Made by a program: the position numbers and the translations under genes
Shown here: in pieces, positions 10,649 through 21,802 of the stretch
How positions within the stretch are numbered: the stretch's first letter is position 1
How the letters are laid out: every line of letters starts with the position of its first letter
Notes under the pieces: generated by a model
Told to the model about the DNA's origin: nothing
Seen by the model: only the letters and a program-made list of their open reading frames with translations
Database searches by the model: none
Source: Tamarix chinensis
Taxonomy: Eukaryota; Streptophyta; Magnoliopsida; Caryophyllales; Tamaricaceae
Reading direction: 5' to 3'
DNA length: 64,000 bases
Assembly: GCA_030549775.1 (NCBI GenBank)
Contig: CM060177.1
Span: 54,810,638 to 54,874,637 of the forward strand

Positions 10649-11257
10649 TGTAATACTCCATTTAAAAAACATTTAATGCCATAAATATTAAAAATAATAT
10701 TCAATTCAACAAAAGTTTACATGTCTTAAGTAAATCTAAAATCCTAATTATAATTCTTTGGCATTTCATTTCATTATTTGTGCCTTTTCTCACAACCTTA
10801 TTTTTTAAGCATTTATGAGTTATTTTGGGTCATCTAACTTCTTTTAAATCACTCACATTTATTCATATGCAAGTCCTTTATATATTTTTAAGTCATATAG
10901 CCCATTTTTTTAAAAAATGATAAAATGAGGTTTTGATAAAAAATAATACCTTTTAACATTTAATTAAATTTTATTATCATTTACTCATAAAAATGAGTTT
11001 TTTAATTACATAAAATATATAATTGTTTCGGATAGTTATATTTTGGTGTTCTTAAGTTAATAATTAGTTAAAAATATTTCCCATCTATTTCATTATTTTC
11101 AAATTAATTCAATATTTTCTGGTATAATTAGCCACAAAAATCTATAACGTTGTACTTCAACCTTATTAATTTTTTTGAGTAAATCTCAACCATCCAATCA
11201 TTATAAGGTGAGATCTTAGACCACAAATTAAGGATATAGAAGGCACCTATATCTCTC
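10649..11257 (+). mobile_element. LTR L4, left part, interrupted by LINE-1
   Basis: Starts TGTAATACTCC, the chromoviral LTR start shared with L2 (TGTAATACCCC) and L5. It runs through AT-rich sequence into an ATCTCAACCATCCAATCATT region, a layout common in Tekay-like LTRs. It is cut at 11,257 by LINE-1 and resumes at 16,489. Confidence 0.6.
11241..11257. repeat. Left target-site duplication of LINE-1
   Basis: AGGCACCTATATCTCTC, identical over 17 bases to 16,472-16,488. Confidence 0.95.
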
Positions 11258-11465
11258 AAAAGGCCATCCCAATTCTATTCAAGGTGGAGTATATATATGT
11301 AATAGGTCAAAGCTCGGTTGTCTTCCCCCTCGTGCTAGAGTTCCTTCCATGGAACCCGAGCACAAGAGTAGACTTTCTGGTCCATCGAGCTTTGTTTGTA
11401 AGCCTTTCTCCCTCCTTTCTATATCTCCACCTCTTTTCCTTAGCTTTGTTGTGTTCATTTGTAAG

Positions 11466-13060
11466 ATGGGGACCAAGAAGAAAAACCCACGAGGCCCAAC
11501 TATTGAGAACTCTCCTGACAAATGTACTGCCCTTAAGGATCGACAATCTAATTTCTCTCCAGTGGCTCCCTTGGAGATTATGGAGAAGGATCCTTCCCCG
11601 GCAGCGAAGAGACATTCCCAGCGAATTAATAAAACTAATGTGGATAAAATGGAACAGTTGAAGATAGTGCCTGTGAAAGAATGTGACTCGCAGCAACCTT
11701 CTTGCCAATGTCTGTCAGCAAGGACGAGTAATAGTGACCCATTACATCCAATTCCTGAACCTTTCGTGGAACTAGAGGAGGAAGTGGATAGGGTGGAGTG
11801 TACCCTCTTAGATAATGCTGATAAACTGCTGGATGGGGAAATTGAACTGAATAATGATGAGGAGGCACCATCCCAGGTAACCCCGCCAGCAATGAAATTG
11901 TTTACAGACCTGTTCCCGAGAATTTCTCAAAAAAAAGTGTGAATATGTGCCCCCAAAAGGTGATGTGGTTTGTGTGTCTAAGAAGAATATTCACCCTGTG
12001 GATGAATCATGGGGGGCTTGTCTACTAGGATGCTTTGTGGGAGTGAAACTTGATAGATATCATTTGGGCATTATCAAACATGTTATTAGGTAGCCTTTCA
12101 AATACATTATACACAGTTCTAGATGGGTAGTATTGAAATTTGAGGACCAGGCTGGAAGAAGTCAAGCCCTAGCTGGAGGACCTTATATTATCAAGAGGAA
12201 AGCCTTTGTGCTCAAGGAAATACCCAGATTATTTTCCTTTGATAAGGAGAAAATCACTAAGGTCCCTGTCTGGGTTAGATTGGTCAACCTCCCTATGGAG
12301 ATGTGGAATTGTGGGGCAATCAGTGAAATTGCCTCTTTTATTGGTAAGCCCATTCTCATTGATGATTTCACATTTCAGAAATCAAAGATTGAGTATGGGA
12401 GAGTGTTGGTGGAGATTGATGTCAAAGGAAAGCTACCTTCTGCTATCAAAGTCAGAAGTGATGATGATGAATATCTTCAAAGCATTGAATATGAAGACCT
12501 GCCACTTGTATGTGAATACTGTGGGAGCTTGGGTCACTTGGAAAAAAATTGCTTGCTCAATCAGAAGAGTCCTAAAGAAAATATTGTTAACCATGTCTCC
12601 AAAAGAAACCAACCTGCCCCTGCAGAGACAGTTGTACAGCCTTAGAGGGGTCCAGCTAAAGCTCAAGGCCAACAGGCTCTTAAGAATTTGAAAACAGGTA
12701 AGCAGCCTAATCCTACTTAGATGGAGATGGGCTCAGAGCTGCAGCATCATAATTCAGTTATTAAATAGGGGACTGAACCTAAGATACCCCCCACTAAATG
12801 TGGTGTCTGAGCTTGTACAGCTGAATCTACAAAAGGATGTGCAAATCAGCCCTTTGGAAGGTGGGAGTACAAGTAGACTTCAGATACAAACTCCCTGCAT
12901 ACCTGAATTAGACAGGCCACAGATACAAGCATCTCTGGAGAGCAATGGTTGGCAGCAAGTAGTATCCAAAATAGCTAAAAGGAGGTAAAAGAGGCCTGCT
13001 ATGAAACAGATTAAAAGTACTCTCATTAAGGGTATCAAGAAGCCTGGTAAGGCCTCATGA
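11466..13060 (+). pseudogene. LINE-1 ORF1: DUF4283-type domain and CCHC zinc knuckle
   Basis: RNA-binding protein that would coat LINE RNA. The start at 11,466 (MGTKKKNPRGP) is preferred to an upstream ATG at 11,349 because the upstream part is hydrophobic and untypical. After a frameshift near 11,935 the DUF4283 core follows (DRYHLGIIKHVI; WVVLKFEDQAGRSQALAGGP; VPVWVRLVNLPMEMWN). The knuckle CEYCGSLGHLEKNC falls at about 12,511-12,552. The C-terminal tail (GWQQVVSKIAKRR) has several stops, including TAG at 12,643. The last codon overlaps the ORF2 start as ATGA at 13,057-13,060. Confidence 0.85.
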
Positions 13061-16000
13061 ATATGTTGATCTGGAATATAAAGGGAGGGGGTTCTCCCTT
13101 GAAACAAAAACCCTTTTGGAACTTTGCAGACAAAAATCCTGCTCCTTATTTGAATTGATAGAGACAAAATTGGATGACAGAAAAGTTCAACTCATGTTAG
13201 ATAACTTTTTCAGAGGCTGGTTGCATTTAGATAACTTCTCCCAACACCCTAATGGCAGGTTGCTACTACTTTGGGACCCAACTACTTACAGGGTGCAACC
13301 TATTGAGTTTTCTCCACAAACAATTTCTGTTTCAGTGGAGGAAATTAAAACTGGCACCAAACTCTATGTCACTATGGTGTATGGCCTACACACTATTAAT
13401 GACAGAAGGGGCCTTTGGGATACATTTATGAAGTTGGAAGGTGATATTATAGGGCCTTGGGTGGTGGTAGGGGACTTCAATTGTCCCTTAAACCTTTCAG
13501 ATAGGTGTGGAATTAGACCTGTCACTGTATCTGAAACAGCTGACTTCAAGACCTGTTGCTTAGTGGCTCAGTTTTCTGACATTCCCTCCACTGGCTGCCA
13601 CCATACTTTTATTGGTCACAATGTCAAATCCAAATTGGATCGAGCTATGATGATTTCCTCAGGGTTTGCTTCTGGCCTTATTGGACTGCAGCCTTCTTAC
13701 CTCCTGGGAGTACTTCTGACCACTCCCCTTGCATCCTTAACTTTTACAGGCAAACTACTAGGCAGAAACCATTCAAATTTTTCAATATATGGTGTGATCA
13801 CCCCAGTTTCATATCTATGGTCAGCATAGCTTGGGGCCCTCTCTTTTTGTGGTACTAGTCAGTTTAATTTTTGCAAAATATTAACTGTGCTTAAATACGA
13901 GCTAAGAAAGCTTAGTAATCTTGATTATTCTCATATTATTTCAAGAGCTAACCATGCAGAATCTCAGCTCAAAGCAGGACAGGAAGCCTATCTATCTCAA
14001 GGCTCCTCTTCTGTTTTTTCTAACCTCTCTGATCTCAGGAAGAAAGCTAATTTTCTTAGATCAACAGCAACCAGCTATGTTTCCCAAATCAATAAAAACA
14101 AGTTCATGTTTGGTATGGATCAAAATACTCGATTCTTCTTTGATATGCTTAAGGCCAGACAAGCCAAATCCAGAATTGTGCAGCTAGTCAAAAGAGATGG
14201 CTCTTACACCACCTCTAACCAAGACTTGGAAGGGGAGTTCCCGGACTACTACCAACAACTCCTAGGAACTTCAGAGAACCTTACACCCCCTGGATGTGAA
14301 TTTTATGGCAAAGGGAAACATCTTATCAGAATGTCATCACCAGACACTTCTCAGACCTGTTTCAGACACTGAGATCACAGCAGCCTTACAATCTCTTGGA
14401 GATAACAAAGCTCCTGGACCTGATGGATACACAACAAAATTTTTTAAAGCTTCTTAGACCATCACAGGACAAGAACTTTGTGAAGCAGTGCAAGAGTGCT
14501 CATCCCTAAATCAAAAAATGCCAGGTTTGTGACAGAATTCAGGCTATAGCCTGTTGTAATACCTTGTATAAGGTCATCACTAAAATCTTGGTGAGCCGAC
14601 TGGCTGAAGTGCTTGAGCATCTAATCAGCCCTGAGCAAGGGGCATTTGTCAAGGGAAGATTGATGACTGAGAACATTCTCCTAGACCAGGAGCTTTTGAA
14701 AGAATACAACAGGAAAAGAACTACCCCGAAATGCATGATTAAAGTTGACCTCAGGAAAGCATATGATACCCTCTCTTGGGAATTCTTATTTCAGCTACTG
14801 AAGGCTTTCAACTTTCCTATGGATATCATACGTATGATGATGGAATGTGTCTCAACAACAACAAACTCTCTGAAGCTAAATGGTAATGTGTTTGGTTTTT
14901 TCAAGGGAGCCAGAGGCCTTAGACAAGGGGATCCCATTTTCCCCTACTTATTTGTGCTGTGTATGGAATATTTTAGCAGGCTAATGAAGAACCAGGCAGA
15001 TATCAAGGAATTCTCTTACCACTCAAAGTGCAGGCATATGGGACTCACCCACTTGGCGTTTGTAGATGATCTCATCCTTTTCTGTAAAGGGGATGTTCCT
15101 TTTGTTAAAATCATAATGCAGGGGCTGCAACATTTTAGTAAGTGCTCTAGGATGACTTTTAACCCCCATAAATCCTCTATGTTTATGGGAGGCATTAATG
15201 ATCAGACCCAGGCTGCTTTGAGAAGTATCACCAATATGCCTGCAGGTAGTTTCCCCTTCAGATACTTGGGGGTCCCATTAAATCCCTGCAAATTGAGAGC
15301 TAGTGATTTTGAACAGCTGATCAACAGCATTTGTGACTAGCTAAGCATGTGGAAGGCTAATTCCCTATCATATGCAGGAAGATTGGAAATTATTAACTCT
15401 ATGGTGCAGGGTCTGCTTGGTTTCTGGTTCTCTATTTTTGCCATCCCTAAAGTGGTTATCAGCCGTATTACTTCCCTCTGTAGAAACTTCATTTGGCAAG
15501 GTAAATCCCCCCTATGACCTGGACAACACTCTGCATGCCTAAGAATGAGGGAGGCCTTGGTATTAGACATCTATAGGCTTGGAATTCAGCTTTCCTAAGC
15601 AAGTACATATGGGCACTACAAAATGAAAAAGAAACTCTCTCGACCAAGTGGATCCACACACACTGCTTGCACTACTCAAGTCTGGAAGTATTAACCCCCA
15701 AACAAAATACTTCCCATTTTTTGAGATCTTTAAGCCAGCTTGTTTCAGACTTGGTGCAGCAGGCAGGTTCTCTTCAACAAGCCAAAGTCCTGCTAAATTC
15801 TTTGTAGATGGAAAGGGGATTTTCCACTAAGCTGGCTTATAACTACTTTCGAGATAAGGTAGCCAAATGGAAACATCATAGGGCAGTATGGCATCAAAAA
15901 AAGACCAAAAGATACTCATTCATCATTTGGTTAGCTCTCAAGCACAGACTCTACACTAAAGACAAATTACACTACTCGACAGGAACTAGACAATGTGTGT

Positions 16001-16343
16001 TCTACCAGGACAAGATTGAGACCCATGAGCACTTGTTTTTTGACTATGTCAAAACCAAACAAACATGGCAGCATATAAGACAATGGCTTGGCCTTTCTAG
16101 GGGATCTAACAACCTGTATAGTACTATGAGAATCATACACAGAAATGGGTACAGAAAGCACAAACTCTGGAAAGCTAGAGATGTTGCTTTGGCAGCTCTG
16201 TTTACCTCATTTGGAAGAACAGAAATGCTGCTTTATATGAAGACAACATTATTGATCCTAATAGAATCATTGTCCAAGTCCAGAAGTATGTCTTTAGTGC
16301 ACTGTATTTTGAAGAGGATAACACAATCTCCATATAGGCAGTG
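13057..16343 (+). pseudogene. LINE-1 ORF2: endonuclease, reverse transcriptase, zf-RVT
   Basis: The protein would nick target DNA and prime reverse transcription there. It starts MNMLIWNIKGGG. A frameshift near 13,115 leads to LIETKLDD (ETK motif), VVVGDFNCP (GDFN) at ~13,460 and SKLDRAM at ~13,630, all endonuclease landmarks. The reverse transcriptase (14,564-15,340) shows SPEQGAFVKGR, KVDLRKAYDTLSW, GLRQGDP and AFVDDLILF; the catalytic pair is kept, with Val replacing the usual Ala in FADD. A TAG at 15,338 replaces an expected Trp before LSMWKANSLSYAGR. The zf-RVT region (15,808-16,100) has WLALKHRLYTKDKL and a C..C..H-type cluster. At least four disruptions make it inactive. Confidence 0.9.
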
Positions 16344-16471
16344 AACTGCTGGGCTTTTATTGTGTAAAACTTTGGTTTCTGTAGTTTTTTTGTTCCCTGG
16401 CATGTTTGTATTGTAGGGACTGAGTCTTTGGCCATATTAGGCCTGTCATGTTAATATATTTACCATTTCCC

Positions 16472-16488
16472 AGGCACCTATATCTCTC
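16472..16488. repeat. Right target-site duplication of LINE-1
   Basis: AGGCACCTATATCTCTC, identical to 11,241-11,257, after which L4 sequence continues with TCTCAACC. Confidence 0.95.
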
Positions 16489-16764
16489 TCTCAACCATAA
16501 TGTTTGTTCATGGAAAATAATCATAGTTATTCCCTCAATCATTACCCTTTATTATTTCACTCATATGGCATCACATGGTGTGTTTCCTCTATATCTTCAG
16601 AATTTCTTCTATATACATAACCTTTATCTACTTTAGAATATGTGCCACTCCCTGTATACATCCTCTCTCTAGCTCACTTTATAAATACCAATTAGATTCC
16701 AATCATTACATGCCATATATTCACACTAAATTAACTTCACCAGTGTTTTCTCTTCTAAACGTTA
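16489..16764 (+). mobile_element. LTR L4, right part, with TATA-box region
   Basis: Continuation of L4 after LINE-1. CT-rich sequence leads to TTTATAAATACC at 16,678-16,689, a plausible TATA box for the LTR promoter. The LTR is then truncated: from ~16,765 the sequence matches the 3' end of a chromovirus pol region. Confidence 0.5.
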
Positions 16765-16937
16765 TGATTTAGGAGCATCTCCATCTCATTCTTCTCATGT
16801 TGAAGGGAAAGATTTGGCATATATGGAGGTAGTGCCAATTGCTCTAGAAAATCGTGAAAACGTTCATAAAAAAGCAAATAATGTTTCATTAAGTGATTCT
16901 TGTAGGTATTAAATATGTTTGCAAGAAGATGGCATCA
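16765..16937 (+). mobile_element. Chromovirus pol 3' end fragment, duplicate of 19,401-19,562
   Basis: CATCTCCATCTCATTCTTCT, TTGAAGGG and ATTAAGTGATTCTTG recur in the same order at 19,405-19,530. It covers the last codons of pol and the adjoining 3' region. LTR L2 begins immediately afterwards. Confidence 0.7.
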
Positions 16938-18699
16938 TGTAATACCCCTAATTTTATCTAAAACTAATCCCGGGTAATTAATATTGAAATGTAATTCTAA
17001 CCCTAGGAATTTATTTTTCTATCTATCCTAACTCCTTAATCCTATATCTTAACCTAGTCATAATTTTTATTTTGGGTTACTAAAATTTTTTAAAACTAGT
17101 AAAATGCTTGTGTGATTATATGTGTTATCATATTATTGGTCTTTTACTATTAAAATACATGTTTTTGATTATATGATATATTAATAAGAAGTATATGATA
17201 GGAAGGAAGTAAGAATAACAAAAGATATGCTGATACAATGATATTTTGCTAAGTTATATTTCTATGGATGAGTATCAATTGTGGGGAAGTAGTATGGGCA
17301 ATTAAAGTATGATAAATGGGAAATAATTATATTTAAGGTGTATGTCGATAAATGAAGGATTTGGAAATAATGATAGTGAAAATATAAGCATTACGTAAAA
17401 GAAGGGTTAACGACTATCATTAATGAAATTTTGGTTAATATGGGTTAATAAGATAATTTTGGTATTTTAATATGTTAGATGGAATAAAACATGATAATAA
17501 TATCATATGAAGTGTTTGGGAGTGATTAAGAGTGTCATAAGTTCTTTAGATGAGAAAGTTATCCTAATTTTGGAATAATAGCCTTAAAACAATAATGTTA
17601 TTATCACATGTGTAAAATTTTAGAGTTAGTTAGATATGTTGTTAATATTTTTATTCCATGGTTCTATATTAAATTTGGTAATTATATGAATCTTCTAGGA
17701 AAAAATATGAATTACTTGTGAAATTAGGGTTTTGGAAGACTTAAAAATAGTAACTTTTAAGATAGGGCTACTATCGCATGAGTAAGATTAGAGTTATACC
17801 TCAAATTTTGCATATGTTAATCATACATTGTTTGAGGAACATATACTAAATTTGGTGGATAAATGATCAATATAAGGGAAGTTATACTGAAATTATGGGT
17901 TTTGAGGAAAAATGAGCATCTTAATCTTTGAGAATAGTCTTGTTATATGTATATTCAAGTCTAGCTTACATCAATTATGTTTCTTACTGATAAGCCAATA
18001 ATGGGAGGTATAGAGTCCATTCCACCGACATAATAATAGTGGTCAGGAGTGTTTTTCCATGGAAGGTGTTTTAGACCGTTCCACTACTTTAAGAATAGTG
18101 GGGTCCTATAACTTAACATAAATTAAAGAATGGATCCTGATATACTTCTAATAATATGAATCCAAACCATTAATTACCTTGTCTTGATTCTTTTATCTTG
18201 CATGTATACTACATTTTTTTGTGAATGTATGCAATCATATGTTTTCTCGGTTTCAATTGTATTATTACCTTACTTAATACGTAGTATACTAATCATCCTT
18301 TTCATGAGTGCTTCTCGTTCCATGAGTAGATCTACCCTATTTTGTAGGTGATTGATGATTATTAGCTTAATGTGCTAGCCTTGGGTGAGTGCTAAAAGAA
18401 TTTGTAAAGTGTATGGTTATCCGGATATCTCTACCTCTCCTTGGACTTTTAGTCCTTTGTTTCCACTGTTAATTCTTATCTCATTATTTTGTACCCTGTA
18501 TTATGGTTGAGTCAAGTGCTTCCAACACCTAATTTCTAGGCTTGAAGTTACTTTTTCCTTTCACCCAATATAGACTAGGCATAGTGCTTGCCTCTTCTAT
18601 GTTAGATGTGGAGTGACACCCCTACATTTTATGTTTTTGCTTCCACTATTCACTCTTTAAAATATTAATTTTTAAGATTCAAAATTTGGGGGTATTATA
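16938..18699 (+). mobile_element. Chromoviral LTR L2 (5' LTR type)
   Basis: Starts TGTAATACCCC and ends GGGGGTATTATA, directly before an initiator-Met primer site, so it is a 5' LTR in plus orientation. Near 18,014-18,110 it has two remnants of the LTR-internal tandem motif (CCATTCCACCGAC...AATAGTGG and CCGTTCCACTAC...AATAGTGG). GTGACACCCC precedes the end as in L3. The body of the element is lost: within ~170 bases of the primer site the sequence changes to a different chromovirus. Confidence 0.75.
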
Positions 18700-18701
18700 G
18701 A

Positions 18702-18713
18702 TGATATCAAAGC
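18702..18713 (+). promoter_or_regulatory. Primer binding site, initiator tRNA-Met type
   Basis: TGATATCAAAGC against the canonical TGGTATCAGAGC, differing at two positions, both G to A. It sits two bases after the LTR end. Confidence 0.85.
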
Positions 18714-18869
18714 TTTTGGTTGTTGAGTATCATCTTTGGTTAGAGACTTATTTTTAATGATCCTCAATGTTTTTAAAATTTCTAGTATGTTTTAAAAATC
18801 TGGATTAATCATGTGAGGAATCGAGAAATGGGTTGCTTGATTGGTCTTATTATGTGCTTAGTAATAGAA
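18714..18869 (+). other. Remnant 5' leader after L2
   Basis: Short non-coding stretch following the primer site, presumably the start of the internal region of the L2 element. It breaks off where unrelated integrase sequence begins. Confidence 0.4.
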
Positions 18870-19440
18870 CATTAGGGACTTTACTACTTGCTTAGTTAAT
18901 AAAAGTACAAAATATTGGGATATAAAACTCCCACAATCTAAATTTACATACAATAGGAGTCCTTCTAGTACAACTCACTCGAGTCCATTTGAGGTTATCT
19001 ATGAAGTTGATCATTATTTACCTATTAATATGTTATCGCTAAGAAAAGGTGATATTAAAAACTATGATGCTAAAGAGAGAATTTAATTCTGTAAAAAGAT
19101 CATGAGCAAATAAAGAATAGAATTGAGAAATCAAATGCTAAATACCAAAATGATGATAAAAAAAACTAGAACTATATAAATATTTTTCATAGAGACATTT
19201 GATATGGTTATATTTAAAAAAGAATTATTTTCAAACTTATAAAATAATAAAATAATGCTAGGAGTAGATGAAACTTTAAAAATCTTAAGAAAATTACCAG
19301 ATTCCTATAGAGGTGTTTCTTGGAGTTTAAACATTAGTGAATTATCTCCTTATTATAGTGATGCTAATTTGAGGATAAATTCTATTTTACAAGGGGAGAG
19401 TGATGAATCTCCATCTCATTCTTCTCATATTGAAGGGTAA
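18870..19440 (+). pseudogene. Chromovirus integrase C-terminal end (gypsy pol fragment)
   Basis: Decayed translation reads LPQSKFTYNRSPSSTTHSSP and FEVIYEVD, the family pattern LPxAEFAYNRSxxxTTxxSPFEVVYG, at about 18,925-19,010. The C-terminal part (19,255-19,440) has PDSYRG and LNISELSPYY then DANLRINSILQGESDE, matching the NVSxLSPY...DxNLRTNxFQEGENDE end of plant chromovirus pol. The TTC would help the integrase bind target DNA. Earlier pol domains are absent. The minus-strand pol at 58,013-60,040 is probably the same family. Confidence 0.7.
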
Positions 19441-20140
19441 GAGTTAGCATATTTGGACATAATGCCAATTGCTCTTTAAAATCTAGAACACATTCGTAAT
19501 AACACTAATAATATTTTATTAAGTGATTCTTGCATGTATGACATATGTTTGTAAGAAGACGAATCCACTAATGATATCTAATGTACTAGGTAATGACAAT
19601 GCAAGGATTAAAAAGTTTCATAGAAGACAAAGCTACAAGATATGTAACTAGATTATTGAAAATTTCATGTGTTATCATGATTAGGTTTTATGTAACTTTG
19701 GTATTTTATCTAAACTTTGTAATATATTGTCATTGTAATTGTAATTAATTATATATACCATATGGACATATTTTTATTTAAATCTTACAAAATTAGGCCA
19801 ATTGATTTTGGGTTAATTAAGGAGAGTTAGGCTAGGCCTCATTATCATACGTGTATATATATATATATATGCTTTGTGCATTAGCTAGAGAATAATGAAA
19901 ACAATTGAAAACAAAATTAAAAAATGGGAATAAGAGTTAAAGCTCTTATCCATCTTCCATCCTATTTTTATCTAAAGTGAGGAGTGAACATTAGGATCCA
20001 TTCTCTAGAGGGATTACAGGTTTCTCTTAAGAAGTTATTTTGATATTTGATTGAATCATATTTTACAATTTGAATAAGCCGACTTAAATTTTTCTTTCTT
20101 CTTCAGTCGACTTTCTTATTCATCAAACAAACTCAAGGGT
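19441..20140 (+). mobile_element. Chromovirus 3' region and LTR fragment
   Basis: Continues directly from the pol end and aligns with 4,018-4,690. It includes a (TA)n run at ~19,852-19,871 that coincides with the likely promoter position, and a GGGTCCTACATTTG block near 20,138. No clean LTR boundary is visible. Confidence 0.5.
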
Positions 20141-21633
20141 CCTACATTTGTGAAATATATTCTTTTATTATCTTATAGATCACATTCATTCCATTTCCTT
20201 TCTCCTCCACAAATTTTAACAATTCTTCATTTTTCTCCTCCCATGAACCATCCTCACGCCATTGATGCGACATTCTTGATGCTTGAAGTTCATCAACACT
20301 TGAAGATTTGGTTTATTCATGTCATTTACTTTAATTCATTTAATTATTTATATGAATATAAATAACTAATTTCTAATGTTATTTATGATTTTTGTGTTTT
20401 TAAGCTGATTCTTTGGAAAACTTTTAGTAATGTTTTTCTTTATTTTTTTGGTTTTGGTGGTCTAATCCTTAATTAATATTTTCATACTCCATTTTGAAGT
20501 TTCTTATTTGATATCATGGTATTAAAGGTTTCTATGAATATTGATGATCATGTATGTATATATAGAAGTGGCGAAGTCTAATGTTTTGGTGTCAAACAAC
20601 ATGAGCATCATATGTATTTTGATTATTTGAAGTTTTTATGCAACTATTTTTTTGAGTTGATGGAAAAAACCATTTATAGCCCCTTTATATATTATGCTTG
20701 GTTTATGGTTATTTTGATTGTTACATGTTATTTATTTACATTTTTAGCCATAAAGGGATGTATAATATACCAAAATTTTGAGTACTCTAACATTATTTAT
20801 AATATATTAAAGTTTCATAAAGTTAAATTAAAAAATGAAAAGTAATGAACTATTCTTGAATTATTCTTCATGATCATGCACTAATCATGTATTAATCACC
20901 TAATACTATCAGAAGTATGGTTAGCAAGAATTAATGAAGGATTAACTCATATTACGATAAATATATCACTAAACAACTAAAATGATGAACATGTTAATAT
21001 TAGAAGTCAAATTAGGACCATTGACATTAATTGTTGGCTCTAAATAATGACTATCAACATTGATCATAAATAGTATTTTTTAGAAATAACTTATGGCTCT
21101 ATTTTTTTGTCTTTGACCTATATAGGTCTTGTATTTCCACTTGCTGTCTTTCATGTAGTTTTTTGGGACTAAAATTAGTTATTTCAGAGATTTCAAGAGA
21201 TGCAATTTTTTTTTATAACTTTGGTATGATCTTTAAACAACTTTATGTTATGTAATTTAATTTTACAATTAACCATAAATACTCGATTGTGTCATTTTGT
21301 ATAACCATATAAAACAATTATATAAATATGAGGTGTAAATAAGATAAAACACATTAATAAATATGTTAAGACTTAATATCATAAAACCAATTGATATAAG
21401 TGTTATGGGTAACATTAATTAAACACATCAACATTTTTAGGGTTAATAATAAAACTCAAGGGGCCTCAGCATTGTTTCACTTGTCCAGTACCTTCTACAA
21501 TGTGTAGGTCATATACAAAACTATAAGAGATATATATACTTAAGGATTAAGATTCCCAATGCAGTTTGTACTTCCATAACTAAGACCATGTGTGGTGGGT
21601 GTGCATAACAATTAAATCCCATGAAAGTATTAA
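20141..21633. other. AT-rich unassigned region
   Basis: About 1.5 kb without a recognisable domain. Short reading frames (20,150-20,365 and 20,612-20,845) have the Phe/Tyr/Ile-rich composition expected of AT-rich non-coding DNA, with no domain signature. Confidence 0.5.
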
Positions 21634-21797
21634 TATAACACCCTCCATATTTAAATTATCTTTAGATGTAGAAATATGATAATATTCTTATGAAAAATTG
21701 GGTGTTATCGCTATATTTAACATAAGATTGATTCCCTAATGTTTTTTTTTATAATATGCAAGGTTATTAACTAAAGAAAATAAACAAGAAAAATAGT

Positions 21798-21802
21798 GTG
21801 CT
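21798..21802. repeat. Left target-site duplication of L3
   Basis: GTGCT, matched by GTACT at 25,140-25,144 (four of five; one C/G-to-T/A-type change). Confidence 0.65.

Larger units (their letters stand above)
11258..16471 (+). mobile_element. Full-length L1-type LINE (LINE-1), coding regions broken
   Basis: A 5.2-kb non-LTR retrotransposon bounded by a perfect 17-bp target-site duplication, so both ends are defined from the sequence. It has a ~200-base 5' untranslated region, ORF1 (DUF4283-type domain plus CCHC knuckle), ORF2 (endonuclease, reverse transcriptase, zf-RVT) and a ~130-base 3' untranslated region. The 3' end has no clear poly(A) tail; the last bases are TTTACCATTTCC. Frameshifts and stops are moderate compared with neighbouring elements, so it is one of the younger insertions. 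It sits in LTR L4. Confidence 0.92.

Noticed and set aside
11284..11708. Long overlapping frames on both strands at the LINE-1 5' end
   Set aside because: Shadows of ORF1; DUF4283-type landmarks lie only in the plus-strand frames listed.
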